A stretch of 64,000 nt of DNA from Zoogloea sp. (GTDB lineage Bacteria > Pseudomonadota > Gammaproteobacteria > Burkholderiales > Rhodocyclaceae). The stretch covers positions 43,722 to 107,721 of the forward strand of contig NZ_JAKLLN010000020.1 in NCBI RefSeq assembly GCF_023150065.1. The letters are read 5' to 3'. The notes beneath the pieces are model-generated. The model was not told the DNA's origin, ran no database searches, and was given only the letters and a program-made list of their open reading frames with translations. How positions within the stretch are numbered: position 1 is the stretch's first letter; each line of letters begins with the position of its first letter. Shown piece after piece: positions 52,093 through 63,960 of the stretch. A program made the position numbers and the translations under genes.

Positions 52093-54113
52093 GCCAGAAC
52101 ACCCAATGGAACATGCTCAAGGATGCCCTGCGGAGTGCCATCGAGGCCCTGCCCGGCCACCGTGTCACCCACGCCCTGTTCACCACCTACGCCTTCGAGC
52201 CGGAGTTTTTCGAAACTGCCATCCTGCCCCTGCTGCTGCCGGACGGCGGCGCGGGCCTGTCCCTGCATTCGGTGGTGCGCCGGCTGCAGCTCGAATCCCT
52301 GCTGCGGGAGTCACCCATCACCATCGACGTGTATTTCGATGCCCGGGTGGTCGTGCCCGGCTGCCCCTTCCTGCCCTACGGCATGCTGCCGGTCCGGCTT
52401 GCCCACGAATTCCACGGCAAGCTCATCCTGCTGCGCCTTGAAGATGAGCATGGCAAGGCCTGTTGCGTGCTCGGCACCGGCTCGGCCAACCTCACCAAGG
52501 CAGGCTGGTGGGAGAACCTCGAAGCCTGGCATTTCACCGGCGCTTTCGACCCCGCCCGGCCTCCGGCGGGCCTGCTGCCAGGAATCCGGACCTTGCTCGG
52601 CTTTCTTGCCGAGCGTGCCCGGCCGGGTGCGGCGACGGACTTCTTCACCGACAGCTTTTCCACGGCACGCCCCCGACGTCATGCCGCGGGCGAACCGCTT
52701 CTCGGCGTATTCACCCCGGGCGGCGACACCTTTCTGGACTGGATCAGCGAGCACGCGGACGAGGCCGAGACACGCCTCGAGGTGATCTCGCCCTACTTCG
52801 CCGAGAGCGGCCATGCCGCGCTGGTCAGCGATCTGCTGGACGCCACGGGTAGCCCGGGTATCGACCTGTGGTTGCCGGAAGACCCGTGGCAGGCCGGTGG
52901 GCCGGCCGTGCTGATGGACGAAGCCGCCTATGTGGACCTGAGCGAGGTGGACAGCCTGCGCTGGTGCCGGATGGCCGATGCCCGGCTTGCCGAGGCACGC
53001 CGCAAGGAGCAAACGCCGCGCTTCCTCCACGCCAAGCTGATCCGCAAGCCGGGCAGCTTCTGTTTCATGGGCTCGGTGAATTTCAGCAACAAGGCCTTCC
53101 GCCACAACTTCGAGACGGGCTTCCTGTTTCCGGATGCAGGTGGTGCCTGGCTGGCGCCCCGGCAGCCCGCAGCGCTGCGCTTCCTCAAGCCGGCCGAACA
53201 GGCCATGCAAGCGGACGTGGATGAATCCTTGCCGGCCCTGTGGGCGAGCTTCAACTGGCAGACCCTGGTGCTGGAGGTCGACTTCTTCCCCAACACCTCG
53301 GACCCGGCCCATCGAAACGCCAGCCTGCGCATCATTGACGCCCAGGGCGCAGACAGCGGGCTGTGCATCAAGCTGCCGGGCAGCCTGTTGCTCGAACGGG
53401 AGGGAAGCCTCCATCGCGATCTGCAGACCAACCCGTGGATCCGCCTCGCCTTTCCTGGTAGGCCACCGCTGCGTACCACCCTGGCCTGGGTGCAGCAGGA
53501 GGCCCTGGAATACCGCCCACCGCCTGTGACGCTGCAGCCCGACGCGTGGCGCATCCTGGAGATGTGGCGCAGCCTGGCCGAGGGTGAGGCGGGCTCCGGG
53601 CCGATGGACCCGGGCGCCCTCGAAGTGCTGCTCAAGCGCCGCAGCAAGCGGGGCGAAGCATCCCTGGAGGGCGAGCCCGGGCAGGATCTGTTTGAAGAGA
53701 TGGCGGTTGCCCACGGCAGCTTCTACCTGCTGCGCCGACGCCTGCAGGCCGAACAGAAGAAGGGCAACCTGGCCCGCTGCGAGTACTACCTGTCCGCACC
53801 GCGGCCGGACGCCCTCACCAGTCTGCTTGCCCACATCGAGCAGCCAGGGGACGAGTACCCCGTGGAGCCCATTGCCGCCTGGGTGATGCTCCAGTGGAGC
53901 ATCCAGATCTGCCAGGACCACGCGGAGCTGGACAGCGCGAAGGCCCTCGGCAGGCGGGCCGAGGACGCACTGGCCGCCCTGCTCGCCCGAGAACCCCTCT
54001 CGGCGCTGGAGCCACGCTTTCTCGACTGGGTGGGTCGCATGTTCCTGTGCCCGCCCGGCGAGGAGCGCCGCCTTGCCCGACACTTCCTGAGCGGTGAGAC
54101 ACCCCAGCCATGA
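52089..54113 (+). CDS. Phospholipase D-family (HKD) nuclease-like protein
   Basis: 674 residues with two HKD-type half-sites in one chain: HGK near residue 110 with GTGSANLTKAGW about 30 residues later, and HAK near residue 314 (FLHAKLIRK) followed by MGSVNFSNKAF. This is the layout of PLD-superfamily nucleases, in which the two histidines form one active site. The C-terminal 300 residues are of unknown fold. It overlaps both neighbours by 4 bases. Together with the helicase it suggests cleavage of nucleic acid unwound or moved by the helicase. The first HxK is less canonical than the second. Confidence 0.88.
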   Translation: MSQNTQWNMLKDALRSAIEALPGHRVTHALFTTYAFEPEFFETAILPLLLPDGGAGLSLHSVVRRLQLESLLRESPITIDVYFDARVVVPGCPFLPYGMLPVRLAHEFHGKLILLRLEDEHGKACCVLGTGSANLTKAGWWENLEAWHFTGAFDPARPPAGLLPGIRTLLGFLAERARPGAATDFFTDSFSTARPRRHAAGEPLLGVFTPGGDTFLDWISEHADEAETRLEVISPYFAESGHAALVSDLLDATGSPGIDLWLPEDPWQAGGPAVLMDEAAYVDLSEVDSLRWCRMADARLAEARRKEQTPRFLHAKLIRKPGSFCFMGSVNFSNKAFRHNFETGFLFPDAGGAWLAPRQPAALRFLKPAEQAMQADVDESLPALWASFNWQTLVLEVDFFPNTSDPAHRNASLRIIDAQGADSGLCIKLPGSLLLEREGSLHRDLQTNPWIRLAFPGRPPLRTTLAWVQQEALEYRPPPVTLQPDAWRILEMWRSLAEGEAGSGPMDPGALEVLLKRRSKRGEASLEGEPGQDLFEEMAVAHGSFYLLRRRLQAEQKKGNLARCEYYLSAPRPDALTSLLAHIEQPGDEYPVEPIAAWVMLQWSIQICQDHAELDSAKALGRRAEDALAALLAREPLSALEPRFLDWVGRMFLCPPGEERRLARHFLSGETPQP

Positions 54114-57100
54114 CATCCCCGATCTTCCCCGGGCAGCAGCCCTGGTCTCGCGAGGCCGCCGCCACCCTGCTGGACATGTCCGGTCAGCTACCCGGCTTCG
54201 CCGCCATCGGCGCCCGCCAGCTGGACGCTGCCGTCGCCCTGCACCGCATGCTGATCACCGGGGGCGTGGCCTATCTGGCCGACGAGGTGGGCATGGGCAA
54301 GACCTACGTGGCCCTGGCCGTGGTGGCCCTCTTCCGCCATCTGCAGCCCGGCTTCAGGGTGCTCTACCTGGCCCCGTCGCAGAACGTGCTGCAGAAGTGG
54401 CATGGTCGCGAACTGCCGGCCTTCATCCGCAACAATGTGCGGGCCCCCGACATGCGCGTGCGCGGCCCGGCCGGCCTGTCACCGGCGGCCAGCACAGCCT
54501 GTCTGCGGGCCGATGACTGGCTGGAGGCCGCCGTCACCGACCCCTCCGCGCTGGATGTCTTCCTGCCCCTCTCGGCCCTCAGCTTTCCGCTCTCCGGGGA
54601 CGACGCCAAATGGTACGCGCGGGTCAAGGACATGGCGAAGCGGGCCGGCGTGAGCGTGGATCTGCGGGGTGCAAGGGAGAAGTCCACCTACAAGGACAAG
54701 GCGGCCGGTGTCATCAACCGGGCCATCCCGCGTTACGACCTGGTCATCATCGATGAGGCTCACCTCCTCAAGGGCGGAGCGGGCAAGTCCGCATCCGACC
54801 GGGCGCGCTTCCTGGCCCGTGCGCTGGGTGCAGTCGGTCACGGCCGTGGCGAAAGGCGCTTCGGTGCCGCCCTGCTGCTGTCCGGCACGCCCTTCGACCG
54901 GGACCTGCTCCAGCTGGCCCGCCAGTTCGAGCTTTTTGCCATTCCCGGGTTGCCGGTTGCGCCTCACAAGGACATCGTAGCCCTTGCCGCGCGGCGGAAC
55001 GCGGGGGGCAGCTGGAGCGAAATCCAGGCCGGCCTCAAGCCCTACATGATCCGCCGGGTGCAGAAGCTGGACGTGGGCGACACCACCCTGAGCCGCAACC
55101 AGTACCGTACCGAACTCCGCGCCGGGGCCGGCATCAGCCTGGCCGGGGACACCCGCCCTGAGGCCCTGCGTCAGCGCCTGTTCACCGCCGTGGTGCAGAA
55201 GCGCCTCATCGAGCACCTGGACAGCGAAAACGCCGGCCGCTTCCCGATGGCCATGTTCTCGTCCTGGGAGGCCTACGCCCCGCCCGGCCCCCCGCCCCAA
55301 GGCCGGGCTGCGGCGGGCCCGCTGGCCGGCAAGGCAGACGATGGGGACGGAGAGACGCAGCCCCCGGCCGGCAATGATGTGCTTGATATCTTCAGGGATA
55401 CCAACACGCCCCAGGATGCCCGGGCCGTGGATGGCAACCTGATGGAGAACCTCGTCGGGTCCTATCGGGACGTTTTCGGCACGGCACCACCGCACCCCAA
55501 GCTCGAAGCAGAGTCCCGCCGCCTGGGCCGGGAGGCCTTTGCGGAGGGCAACAAGCAGCTGGTCTTCGTGCGCCGCCTGAAGAGCATCTATGACCTTTAC
55601 ACCCGGCTCAACGAGACCTACAACAGCTGGCTTGGCGCCTACCTGGAAGCGGAAGGCATGCCTGGCTGCCCCGGGCCCTTGCTGGACGCCTGCCGCCGCG
55701 CCGCCGGCAACGAGCGCCCGCCAGGCCACGCTGCGGCAGCCGCGCCCCTCATCAATGGCGAAGATGAGGGTGACCCGCCCGCCCAGGTGGACACCCTGTT
55801 CAGCTGGTTTTTCTCGGGCACCCTCGACGCGGCGGGCAAGGCTTTTGCCGACAGCCACGGCCTGCCGGCTCCGGCGGGCCTGCGTGAGCGCCTGCGCGAT
55901 CCGGAACGTATCGAGTCGATCATCGGTGAGCTCGACTGGCGGGGTTTTGCCACCGAGCACGCCCCCGGCCTGCCCGACATCCCGCTGCCGGCCCTGGCCG
56001 AGCGGGCCTCGCAGCTGCCAGGGCCGGCGGGGGTTCTCTGGCGCCATCGCCGCCTGCAACTCGCCTGGGTGCAATTGCTCGCTGAAGGCATGTCGCCTGA
56101 GGCAGCGCGGCCTTTCCGCCTCCTCGAAGCCCATCTGAAGGCGCTGCTCACCGGCCCGAGCCCAATCCGCGAGCGAATCGACAGCAGCACCGCTGCCAGC
56201 CTGCTGAGCCTGCCCACCATCGGCCTGGGCTTGTGGCGCAAGGGGCTGCAGGCCGTCGCCCTGCCCGACTGGCTCGCGCTGTGGCAGGCCCTCACGGGCA
56301 TGACGACCGATGGCGACGAGCAGGCGCTGGACGCCCGCCTGCGTGCCCTGGACCTGCAACGTGAGGTGCTGTTTGCCGTGTTGCGCCTCGATCACCCCTT
56401 CATCGACCTCTACCTGGGGTGGCTGGGCGCCCAGCGGGACGATGCCCGGGCCACCGCCCAGGCCCTGGTCGATCGTATTGCGGCCGTGTGCGAACGGCCT
56501 GACGCCGGGGCCCGCTTTGGCACCGCCAGCATCCTGCGCAACCTGGCAGAGGCGTGGGAGCAGATTGCCAAGACCAACTTCGCGGAGTTCCTGAAAGGCA
56601 GCAATCGGCTGGAGCGGACCCGCTGGCGACAGGCGATCCAGCCCTATTTCGCGCGTCTCCCGGTGGAAACGGCCAGCGGCCAGAACACCGACTCCCGCGC
56701 CGCCATCGCCCGGCGTTTCCGCATGCCGGGCTACCCCATGGTGCTGGTCGCCACCAGCGTGCTGCAGGAGGGCGAAGACCTGCACGTGTGCTGCGACCGG
56801 GTGACCCACTTCGGCATCTCCGGCAGCCCCATCGGCATCGAACAGAAAAACGGCCGGGTTGACCGCATCGGCTCCCGGGCCCAGCGGCGCCTGCTGGATG
56901 GCAAGGGAGTGGCCGAGGCCGGCATCCGCGTGCGCTTTCCACACCTGTCGGAAAGCCTGGAGTGGTATCAGATCCGTGATCTTTCCCAGAGCATCAACGA
57001 CTATCTGCACTCCATGCACGAGGTCGGGGCCAGCCAGGCCCTGGAGGACATCAGCCTGGCCAGCACCATGGCCAATCGCAACCCCATCCCACCGCTGCTG

Positions 57101-57994
57101 GCCCAACACCTGAGCTCCCCTTTCGAGCCCGAGCTGGCCTCCTGCGAAGGGGCTGTCACGGTTGAGGAAGTGAAGGCCCGTGTCGACGAGGCGCGTCACA
57201 TCATCGAGCATGCCAACGCCTTGCTGGCCGAGGTGGCCCGGGAGGCCGGCTTCCACTCCGACCCCGGCCGTGCCGACTGTTTCGTCCATGCACGGCACGA
57301 TGCCCTGCTGTCGCTCCAGCCCGCCCACATGACCGGGGAGCTGACCATCCAGGCCTCCCGCACCCTCGACGAGAATGATGGATGCGACTGGCTTCTCGGC
57401 GGCCGGGTGGTCAAGGACCCACCGGCGCCGGAGGTCCTGCGCGTCCTGGGTGCCGACCCCCGCCGCAAGCACGCCCTGCACCGCGTCGACGGGGGAGTGA
57501 GCCTGCGTGTCCATGCGGCCTGCTTCGCCCGTGGCGCCGCCGAACTCCAGCGCAGCGAAATCGAAGACCTGCTCGAACGCATCGACATCGCCCTGCCCCA
57601 GCCGCCCACCCCGTCCACTCCGGCACCCGATGCCCTGACCCGCATCATCCAGGCGTTGATGGCGGCGGACGACAAGGGCGAATTCCAGTGGCGCCCCGGG
57701 AAGACCGCTGGCCGTCACTGGCTGCGCAGCCGCGGGCAACGGATCACTCTCGAGCTGCGGGCGCGCTGGGTCGTGGCCAGCCGCGTCGTCGAGGCCGCCC
57801 CCAACCCGGACCCGGCCAATCTTCTGCTTCGCACCCTGCTGCGCAATGCCAGCCCGTCGGGGCCGGATTTCTTCTACACCGCCCGGGGTGAAATCAAGGC
57901 CCGCATGATCCACCCGGTTGCCGATCTGGGCGTGCCGGAACTCACCTGCATCCTGCGGGAGCTGCTGGCTCTTCCGGCGCAGGCCGTGCAATGA
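54110..57994 (+). CDS. SNF2-type helicase / translocase
   Basis: 1294 residues. The N-terminal ATPase lobe has Walker A ADEVGMGKT (Lys64), LYLAPSQNVLQKW and the DEAH box VIIDEAHLL (215-218), with the motif III-like LLLSGTPF. A long insertion (about residues 370-860) separates it from the C-terminal lobe, where VLVATSVLQEGEDLH and IEQKNGRVDRIGSR are motif V- and VI-like and typical of SNF2/RapA helicases. A C-terminal extension of about 350 residues is of unknown fold. It is a double-strand DNA translocase by family. It is translationally coupled to the PLD gene, forming a three-gene cluster like known phage-defence loci that pair helicases with PLD nucleases. Confidence 0.9.
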   Translation: MTSPIFPGQQPWSREAAATLLDMSGQLPGFAAIGARQLDAAVALHRMLITGGVAYLADEVGMGKTYVALAVVALFRHLQPGFRVLYLAPSQNVLQKWHGRELPAFIRNNVRAPDMRVRGPAGLSPAASTACLRADDWLEAAVTDPSALDVFLPLSALSFPLSGDDAKWYARVKDMAKRAGVSVDLRGAREKSTYKDKAAGVINRAIPRYDLVIIDEAHLLKGGAGKSASDRARFLARALGAVGHGRGERRFGAALLLSGTPFDRDLLQLARQFELFAIPGLPVAPHKDIVALAARRNAGGSWSEIQAGLKPYMIRRVQKLDVGDTTLSRNQYRTELRAGAGISLAGDTRPEALRQRLFTAVVQKRLIEHLDSENAGRFPMAMFSSWEAYAPPGPPPQGRAAAGPLAGKADDGDGETQPPAGNDVLDIFRDTNTPQDARAVDGNLMENLVGSYRDVFGTAPPHPKLEAESRRLGREAFAEGNKQLVFVRRLKSIYDLYTRLNETYNSWLGAYLEAEGMPGCPGPLLDACRRAAGNERPPGHAAAAAPLINGEDEGDPPAQVDTLFSWFFSGTLDAAGKAFADSHGLPAPAGLRERLRDPERIESIIGELDWRGFATEHAPGLPDIPLPALAERASQLPGPAGVLWRHRRLQLAWVQLLAEGMSPEAARPFRLLEAHLKALLTGPSPIRERIDSSTAASLLSLPTIGLGLWRKGLQAVALPDWLALWQALTGMTTDGDEQALDARLRALDLQREVLFAVLRLDHPFIDLYLGWLGAQRDDARATAQALVDRIAAVCERPDAGARFGTASILRNLAEAWEQIAKTNFAEFLKGSNRLERTRWRQAIQPYFARLPVETASGQNTDSRAAIARRFRMPGYPMVLVATSVLQEGEDLHVCCDRVTHFGISGSPIGIEQKNGRVDRIGSRAQRRLLDGKGVAEAGIRVRFPHLSESLEWYQIRDLSQSINDYLHSMHEVGASQALEDISLASTMANRNPIPPLLAQHLSSPFEPELASCEGAVTVEEVKARVDEARHIIEHANALLAEVAREAGFHSDPGRADCFVHARHDALLSLQPAHMTGELTIQASRTLDENDGCDWLLGGRVVKDPPAPEVLRVLGADPRRKHALHRVDGGVSLRVHAACFARGAAELQRSEIEDLLERIDIALPQPPTPSTPAPDALTRIIQALMAADDKGEFQWRPGKTAGRHWLRSRGQRITLELRARWVVASRVVEAAPNPDPANLLLRTLLRNASPSGPDFFYTARGEIKARMIHPVADLGVPELTCILRELLALPAQAVQ

Positions 57995-57996
57995 GA

Positions 57997-58017
57997 AGGC
58001 CGGGCCTGGCCCGGCCT
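57997..58017. terminator. Hairpin between convergent genes
   Basis: Perfect 9-bp stem AGGCCGGGC / GCCCGGCCT with a 3-base loop, placed exactly between the ends of the helicase gene and the convergent gene at 58032. No T-tract follows, so it is a possible, not a proven, terminator. Confidence 0.45.
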
Positions 58018-58031
58018 GCATGCGGCATGGG

Positions 58032-58523
58032 TCACTTCAGGCCGATGGCCTGAGTCAGCTGCTCGGCAGTCCTGGCGTAGTCGATACGGCTCACCTTTCC
58101 GTCGTCCACGCGCAGTATGGTTGCAGCCCCTTTCTGGCGCGGCAGATCAGCCAGCTGGGCGCTGTCCCGCCCCAGCCCGACGGCAAAGGGCATCTCCCGC
58201 AGCGCCGGCAGGGCAAACATCCGTGTGACGAGGGCAGGCATTGCGCTGATATCGGCGAAATAGACGGCCTGGAGGCCATCCAGCACTCCTGCAGGCTGGG
58301 CAAGCAGGACCTCATTGATCAGATCGCTGGCGGCCTTGTCGGCTGCAAACAGCACAATCCGGGTGCCCGCGCGGGTCGTCACCACCTTACCGTGCTGATC
58401 CTCGAGGGCAAGCGACGGCAGGCTGGCGCCGGGAATCACCGGCGCGGCGGCGGCCACCAGTGGAATGACCAGGGCGACGAGCCCGGCAAAAAGACGCGAC
58501 CTTGCTGCTCCCTCGAACTTCAT
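58032..58523 (-). CDS. Periplasmic thioredoxin-fold protein of unknown role
   Basis: 163 residues with a signal peptide (LFAGLVALVIPLVAAAAP) and a mature part whose opening PGASLPSLALEDQHGK resembles peroxiredoxin/redoxin proteins. No CxxC or peroxidatic cysteine is present; the mature chain has no cysteine at all, so it cannot be a thiol oxidoreductase. The start at 58523 has AGAGGAAG upstream. It is divergent from katG across 337 bases, which may mean a common link to oxidative stress, but that is only positional. Confidence 0.8.
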   Translation of the reverse strand: MKFEGAARSRLFAGLVALVIPLVAAAAPVIPGASLPSLALEDQHGKVVTTRAGTRIVLFAADKAASDLINEVLLAQPAGVLDGLQAVYFADISAMPALVTRMFALPALREMPFAVGLGRDSAQLADLPRQKGAATILRVDDGKVSRIDYARTAEQLTQAIGLK

Positions 58524-61032
<2,509 letters not shown>

Positions 61033-61050
61033 TCCCGGCCATCCGGCAAC

Positions 61051-61090
61051 AGCCCCCGGTCATGTACCTGCATGGCCCGGGGCTTTTTCA
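61051..61090 (+). terminator. Intrinsic terminator of katG
   Basis: Imperfect long stem AGCCCCCGGTCATG / CATGGCCCGGGGCT with a short loop and TTTTT after it, 18 bases past the katG stop. Confidence 0.88.
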
Positions 61091-61126
61091 TGGGCCCGGA
61101 TGGAATCAAGCAGCCCCTCTCCCACA

Positions 61127-61837
61127 ATGACCAACCCACGCCACTCGCCTCGAACTGACCCGGACAGGCGCCACGCCGGCCTGTTGCTGTCCGTCGGCCT
61201 CGCCCTGGGTGTCTCCGCCAATGCGCTGGCGGCCGACCGCTGCGACCAGCTGCCCAGCCCGTCGGTCAGCCTCAAGCGCCATGAAGAGCCGGTCTCCCTG
61301 GACATCCGAACCAGCTACCGCACCCTCACCCTGATCGGCCCACGCAACCTGCCGGCGGGCAAGCAGGTCCTGGGGCTCACCCGTGGCACCGCCAGCGTAC
61401 GTTTCGAGTCGCGCATCAGTGCCTACACCGACCCGGCCGGCCGCTGGGAATGCGCCAGCCCCCAGCTCACCGTGACCTATGGCTTCAGCCCGATGACGGT
61501 TTATGTGGCCAGGGAATTTCCCCAGGGTAGCTGTGCCTACAAGGAGATCCACGAACACGAGCTGCGCCATGTTCGCGCCTACCAGGCGCATCTGCTGCGG
61601 ATTGAACAGGAGCTTGCCGACACCCTGAAGCGCCGCTTTGTCACCGACGGCCCCTGGCGCGGCCCCGTCGGCCAGACCCGCACGCGCCTCCAGCAGGAGC
61701 TTGAAGAGCGCTGGGGGCCCTATATCCGGCGGGAGATGAACAAGGTGGATGCGGCCCAGGCCCTGATCGACACACCCGAGGAGTACGCCCGGGTAGCCGA
61801 GAGCTGCGGTGGCGAGGTGAAGCGCCTGACCCGGTGA
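61127..61837 (+). CDS. Periplasmic HExxH protein, putative metalloprotease
   Basis: 236 residues with a signal peptide (HAGLLLSVGLALGVSANALA). The mature domain carries EIHEHELRHVRAYQAHL (about residues 145-160), an HExxH zinc-protease motif (HELRH), in a setting that recalls DUF922-like predicted zinc proteases. Two cysteines before it (WECASP, GSCAYKE) and one near the end (SCGGEV) may form a disulfide. No protease activity is proven for this type. I chose ATG 61127; ATG 61100 in frame is also possible, and neither has a strong ribosome site. It is convergent with the helicase gene. Confidence 0.78.
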   Translation: MTNPRHSPRTDPDRRHAGLLLSVGLALGVSANALAADRCDQLPSPSVSLKRHEEPVSLDIRTSYRTLTLIGPRNLPAGKQVLGLTRGTASVRFESRISAYTDPAGRWECASPQLTVTYGFSPMTVYVAREFPQGSCAYKEIHEHELRHVRAYQAHLLRIEQELADTLKRRFVTDGPWRGPVGQTRTRLQQELEERWGPYIRREMNKVDAAQALIDTPEEYARVAESCGGEVKRLTR

Positions 61838-61855
61838 CGGCCACACGCCCGAGGC

Positions 61856-63808
61856 TCAGTGCCGCACCGGCCAGTACCAGCTCGGTACGCCCTTGCGACC
61901 ACCCCCGACACCCTGCCGGTAGCGGCTGCGCAGGTGGCCGTCTACCACCGAGATCCACGGCGCCAGCTGCATGTCGGCCAGCTCCAGGTCCACGAACAGC
62001 TCGGGCAGCCGATACGCGAACCAGCGATAGGCAGCCAGCAGGCGGACGGTGGTCTCGGCCTCTTCGAGGGAGGCGCGGCGCGGCGAGTCGGGGAGAAAGT
62101 CCAGCCGGATGGACTTGCCCTGGTTGGCCGCATAGGCCCAGCTCCGCCAAACGCCATCGATGGTCTCGTTCTGGGCGGCCATGGGCGCCATGGAAAACAC
62201 ATGCTTGAGGTGCAGTGACAGCTTCTTCATCCGGTCCAGCTGGCTTGCCCGGGCGAGCTGCTCTTCCGGCACATGGGGCCGGAAGAAGCCGTCGCCGCAA
62301 TCGGCGTGGAGCTGGAACAATGACAGCAGGGCCTCGAGACGGGTGTCGCCGGACATGGCCGCCAGCTGTTCCAGGTAAGCGCTGCCCGGTGTGATCTGAA
62401 AGCCCATGGCCTCCAGCGGGGGCTGCGGGGCCTTCATCAACGAGGTGACGACCTTGTGCTCGGCGGGGGTCAGGCCGGCCACCAGCCCCTCTTCTTCCTG
62501 GTGCCCGAAGCGCCCGGCCCGGCCACCGATCTGCTGCAGCAGCGACGGGGACAGGGTGTCGCGGGTGGTGCCGTCGTATTTCTGCACGGCAGTGAACACG
62601 ACCCGCTGGATGGGGAGGTTCAGGCCCATCCCGATGGCGTCGGTGGCGACGAGGATGTCGGCGTCACCCCCGGCAAAGCGGTGTGCCTCGCGCTCGCGCA
62701 CCTCGGGCGACAGGGCGCCGTAGATGCAGGCCACGGATTTGCCCAGAGCCAGCAGATCATCACGCAGATTGAGAGCGTCGCGCCGGGAGAAAACGATGAA
62801 CGCGTCCCCCGGCCGGGCCCGGCGCAGGGCCGCTGCCGCATCATTGGCCAGGAGCTGGCCGACGGACAGCGGGTGCTTGCGCGTCTTGCGCCGGATCTCC
62901 AGGGGCAGGCCCAGACGCGCCGCCAGGGCCACAATGGCGGGTTCGGCCGACAGGGCGCCGACCAGCCACACCTCGCGGGCATTGGCGCCAACGACAGCCT
63001 GGGTCCACGCCCAGCCCCGGTCCGGGTCGCTGAGCATCTGGATCTCGTCGATGACCGCAACGTCGATCTCGGTGCCCGGGTCGAGCATCTCGATGGTGGA
63101 AGCGGTCACCCGGCTGCCTTCAACGATGCGACGCTCTTCGCCGGTGATGAGGGATGCGCTGACACCGAACTCCTCGTTGAGGCGGGTGAAGGCTTCCAGC
63201 GCCAGCAGGCGCAGCGGTCCCAGGTACACGCCGGACGAGGCCGTGACCAGGCGCTCGAAGGCGTCGTGGGTCTTGCCCGAGTTGGTGGGCCCGAGCACGG
63301 CAATCAACTTGCGGGCCCGGCGCCGCACCGGAAAGGTGTCGGGATAGTCGGAGAGCTTGAGGCTGCGCCCGATCTGCTCGGCCAGATCCCGGTGGCGCTG
63401 CTTGGCACGCAGATCATTGAGGGACTGGGCCAGCCCCTTGCCGACGCTGCCCAGGTCCAGATCACCACATGACCAGAACTCCCGAAGCTTGCGCAGGTTG
63501 GGCTCCAGCCCCTCGGTTTTGCAGGCTTCGAGGTAGGTGATGATCTCGGTGATGGCCGTTTCCAGGGCCTGCTCGAGCCGGGCGCCCTGCTCCTGCAGCA
63601 TGCGCTGCTCGAGGGCGTCGCGAACCTCGCCGGTCCGACGCCGCCAGTGCGCTTCCTGACCCAGACACGAATCCGCGATGTAGCCAAAGATGCGGAACTC
63701 CTCGCCGAGGATCGCGACCCGCCGGCCCGCCGCCAGCCATACCCGATGGCCACTGATGGTCCGGGCAAAACGCAGGGCCTGCCGGGATGAGCTTTGTTGA
63801 TCGTTCAT
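61856..63808 (-). CDS. SUV3-like DExH RNA helicase
   Basis: 650 residues. An N-terminal helical region is followed by a helicase core with Walker A GPTNSGKTHDAFERL, a DEIQ box (AVIDEIQMLSDPDRG), LVATDAIGMGLNLPI and QQIGGRAGRFG, all characteristic of the SUV3 family of mitochondrial and bacterial RNA helicases. A C-terminal domain follows. It probably acts in RNA turnover. The start at 63808 has AGGATC a few bases upstream. It is the only gene at the right end of the window. Confidence 0.93.
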   Translation of the reverse strand: MNDQQSSSRQALRFARTISGHRVWLAAGRRVAILGEEFRIFGYIADSCLGQEAHWRRRTGEVRDALEQRMLQEQGARLEQALETAITEIITYLEACKTEGLEPNLRKLREFWSCGDLDLGSVGKGLAQSLNDLRAKQRHRDLAEQIGRSLKLSDYPDTFPVRRRARKLIAVLGPTNSGKTHDAFERLVTASSGVYLGPLRLLALEAFTRLNEEFGVSASLITGEERRIVEGSRVTASTIEMLDPGTEIDVAVIDEIQMLSDPDRGWAWTQAVVGANAREVWLVGALSAEPAIVALAARLGLPLEIRRKTRKHPLSVGQLLANDAAAALRRARPGDAFIVFSRRDALNLRDDLLALGKSVACIYGALSPEVREREAHRFAGGDADILVATDAIGMGLNLPIQRVVFTAVQKYDGTTRDTLSPSLLQQIGGRAGRFGHQEEEGLVAGLTPAEHKVVTSLMKAPQPPLEAMGFQITPGSAYLEQLAAMSGDTRLEALLSLFQLHADCGDGFFRPHVPEEQLARASQLDRMKKLSLHLKHVFSMAPMAAQNETIDGVWRSWAYAANQGKSIRLDFLPDSPRRASLEEAETTVRLLAAYRWFAYRLPELFVDLELADMQLAPWISVVDGHLRSRYRQGVGGGRKGVPSWYWPVRH

Positions 63809-63938
63809 GAGGATCCTGTGTGATGCACGCCCGGTGGTGGTGCCACAAGCGCGCCCAGCCTGTGCGGATGGGCCTGAAAAAACGCCGCGGGCGATGATCG
63901 ACGACGGGGAATTTCTGCCCCAGAATCGGGATAGGGGC

Positions 63939-63955
63939 GGTCAGATAATCTGACC
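63939..63955. repeat. Perfect palindrome near the window end
   Basis: GGTCAGA TAA TCTGACC, extended on both sides by GGGG / CCCC with small mismatches. It is a strong hairpin 130 bases upstream of the helicase start. It could be a terminator from an off-window gene or part of a mobile element. Confidence 0.5.
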
Positions 63956-63960
63956 GTTCC

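Noticed and set aside
54479..58021. Minus-strand open frame of 1180 codons opposite the helicase
   Set aside because: The plus-strand gene has full helicase motifs and overlaps its upstream neighbour correctly; the antisense frame has no motif.
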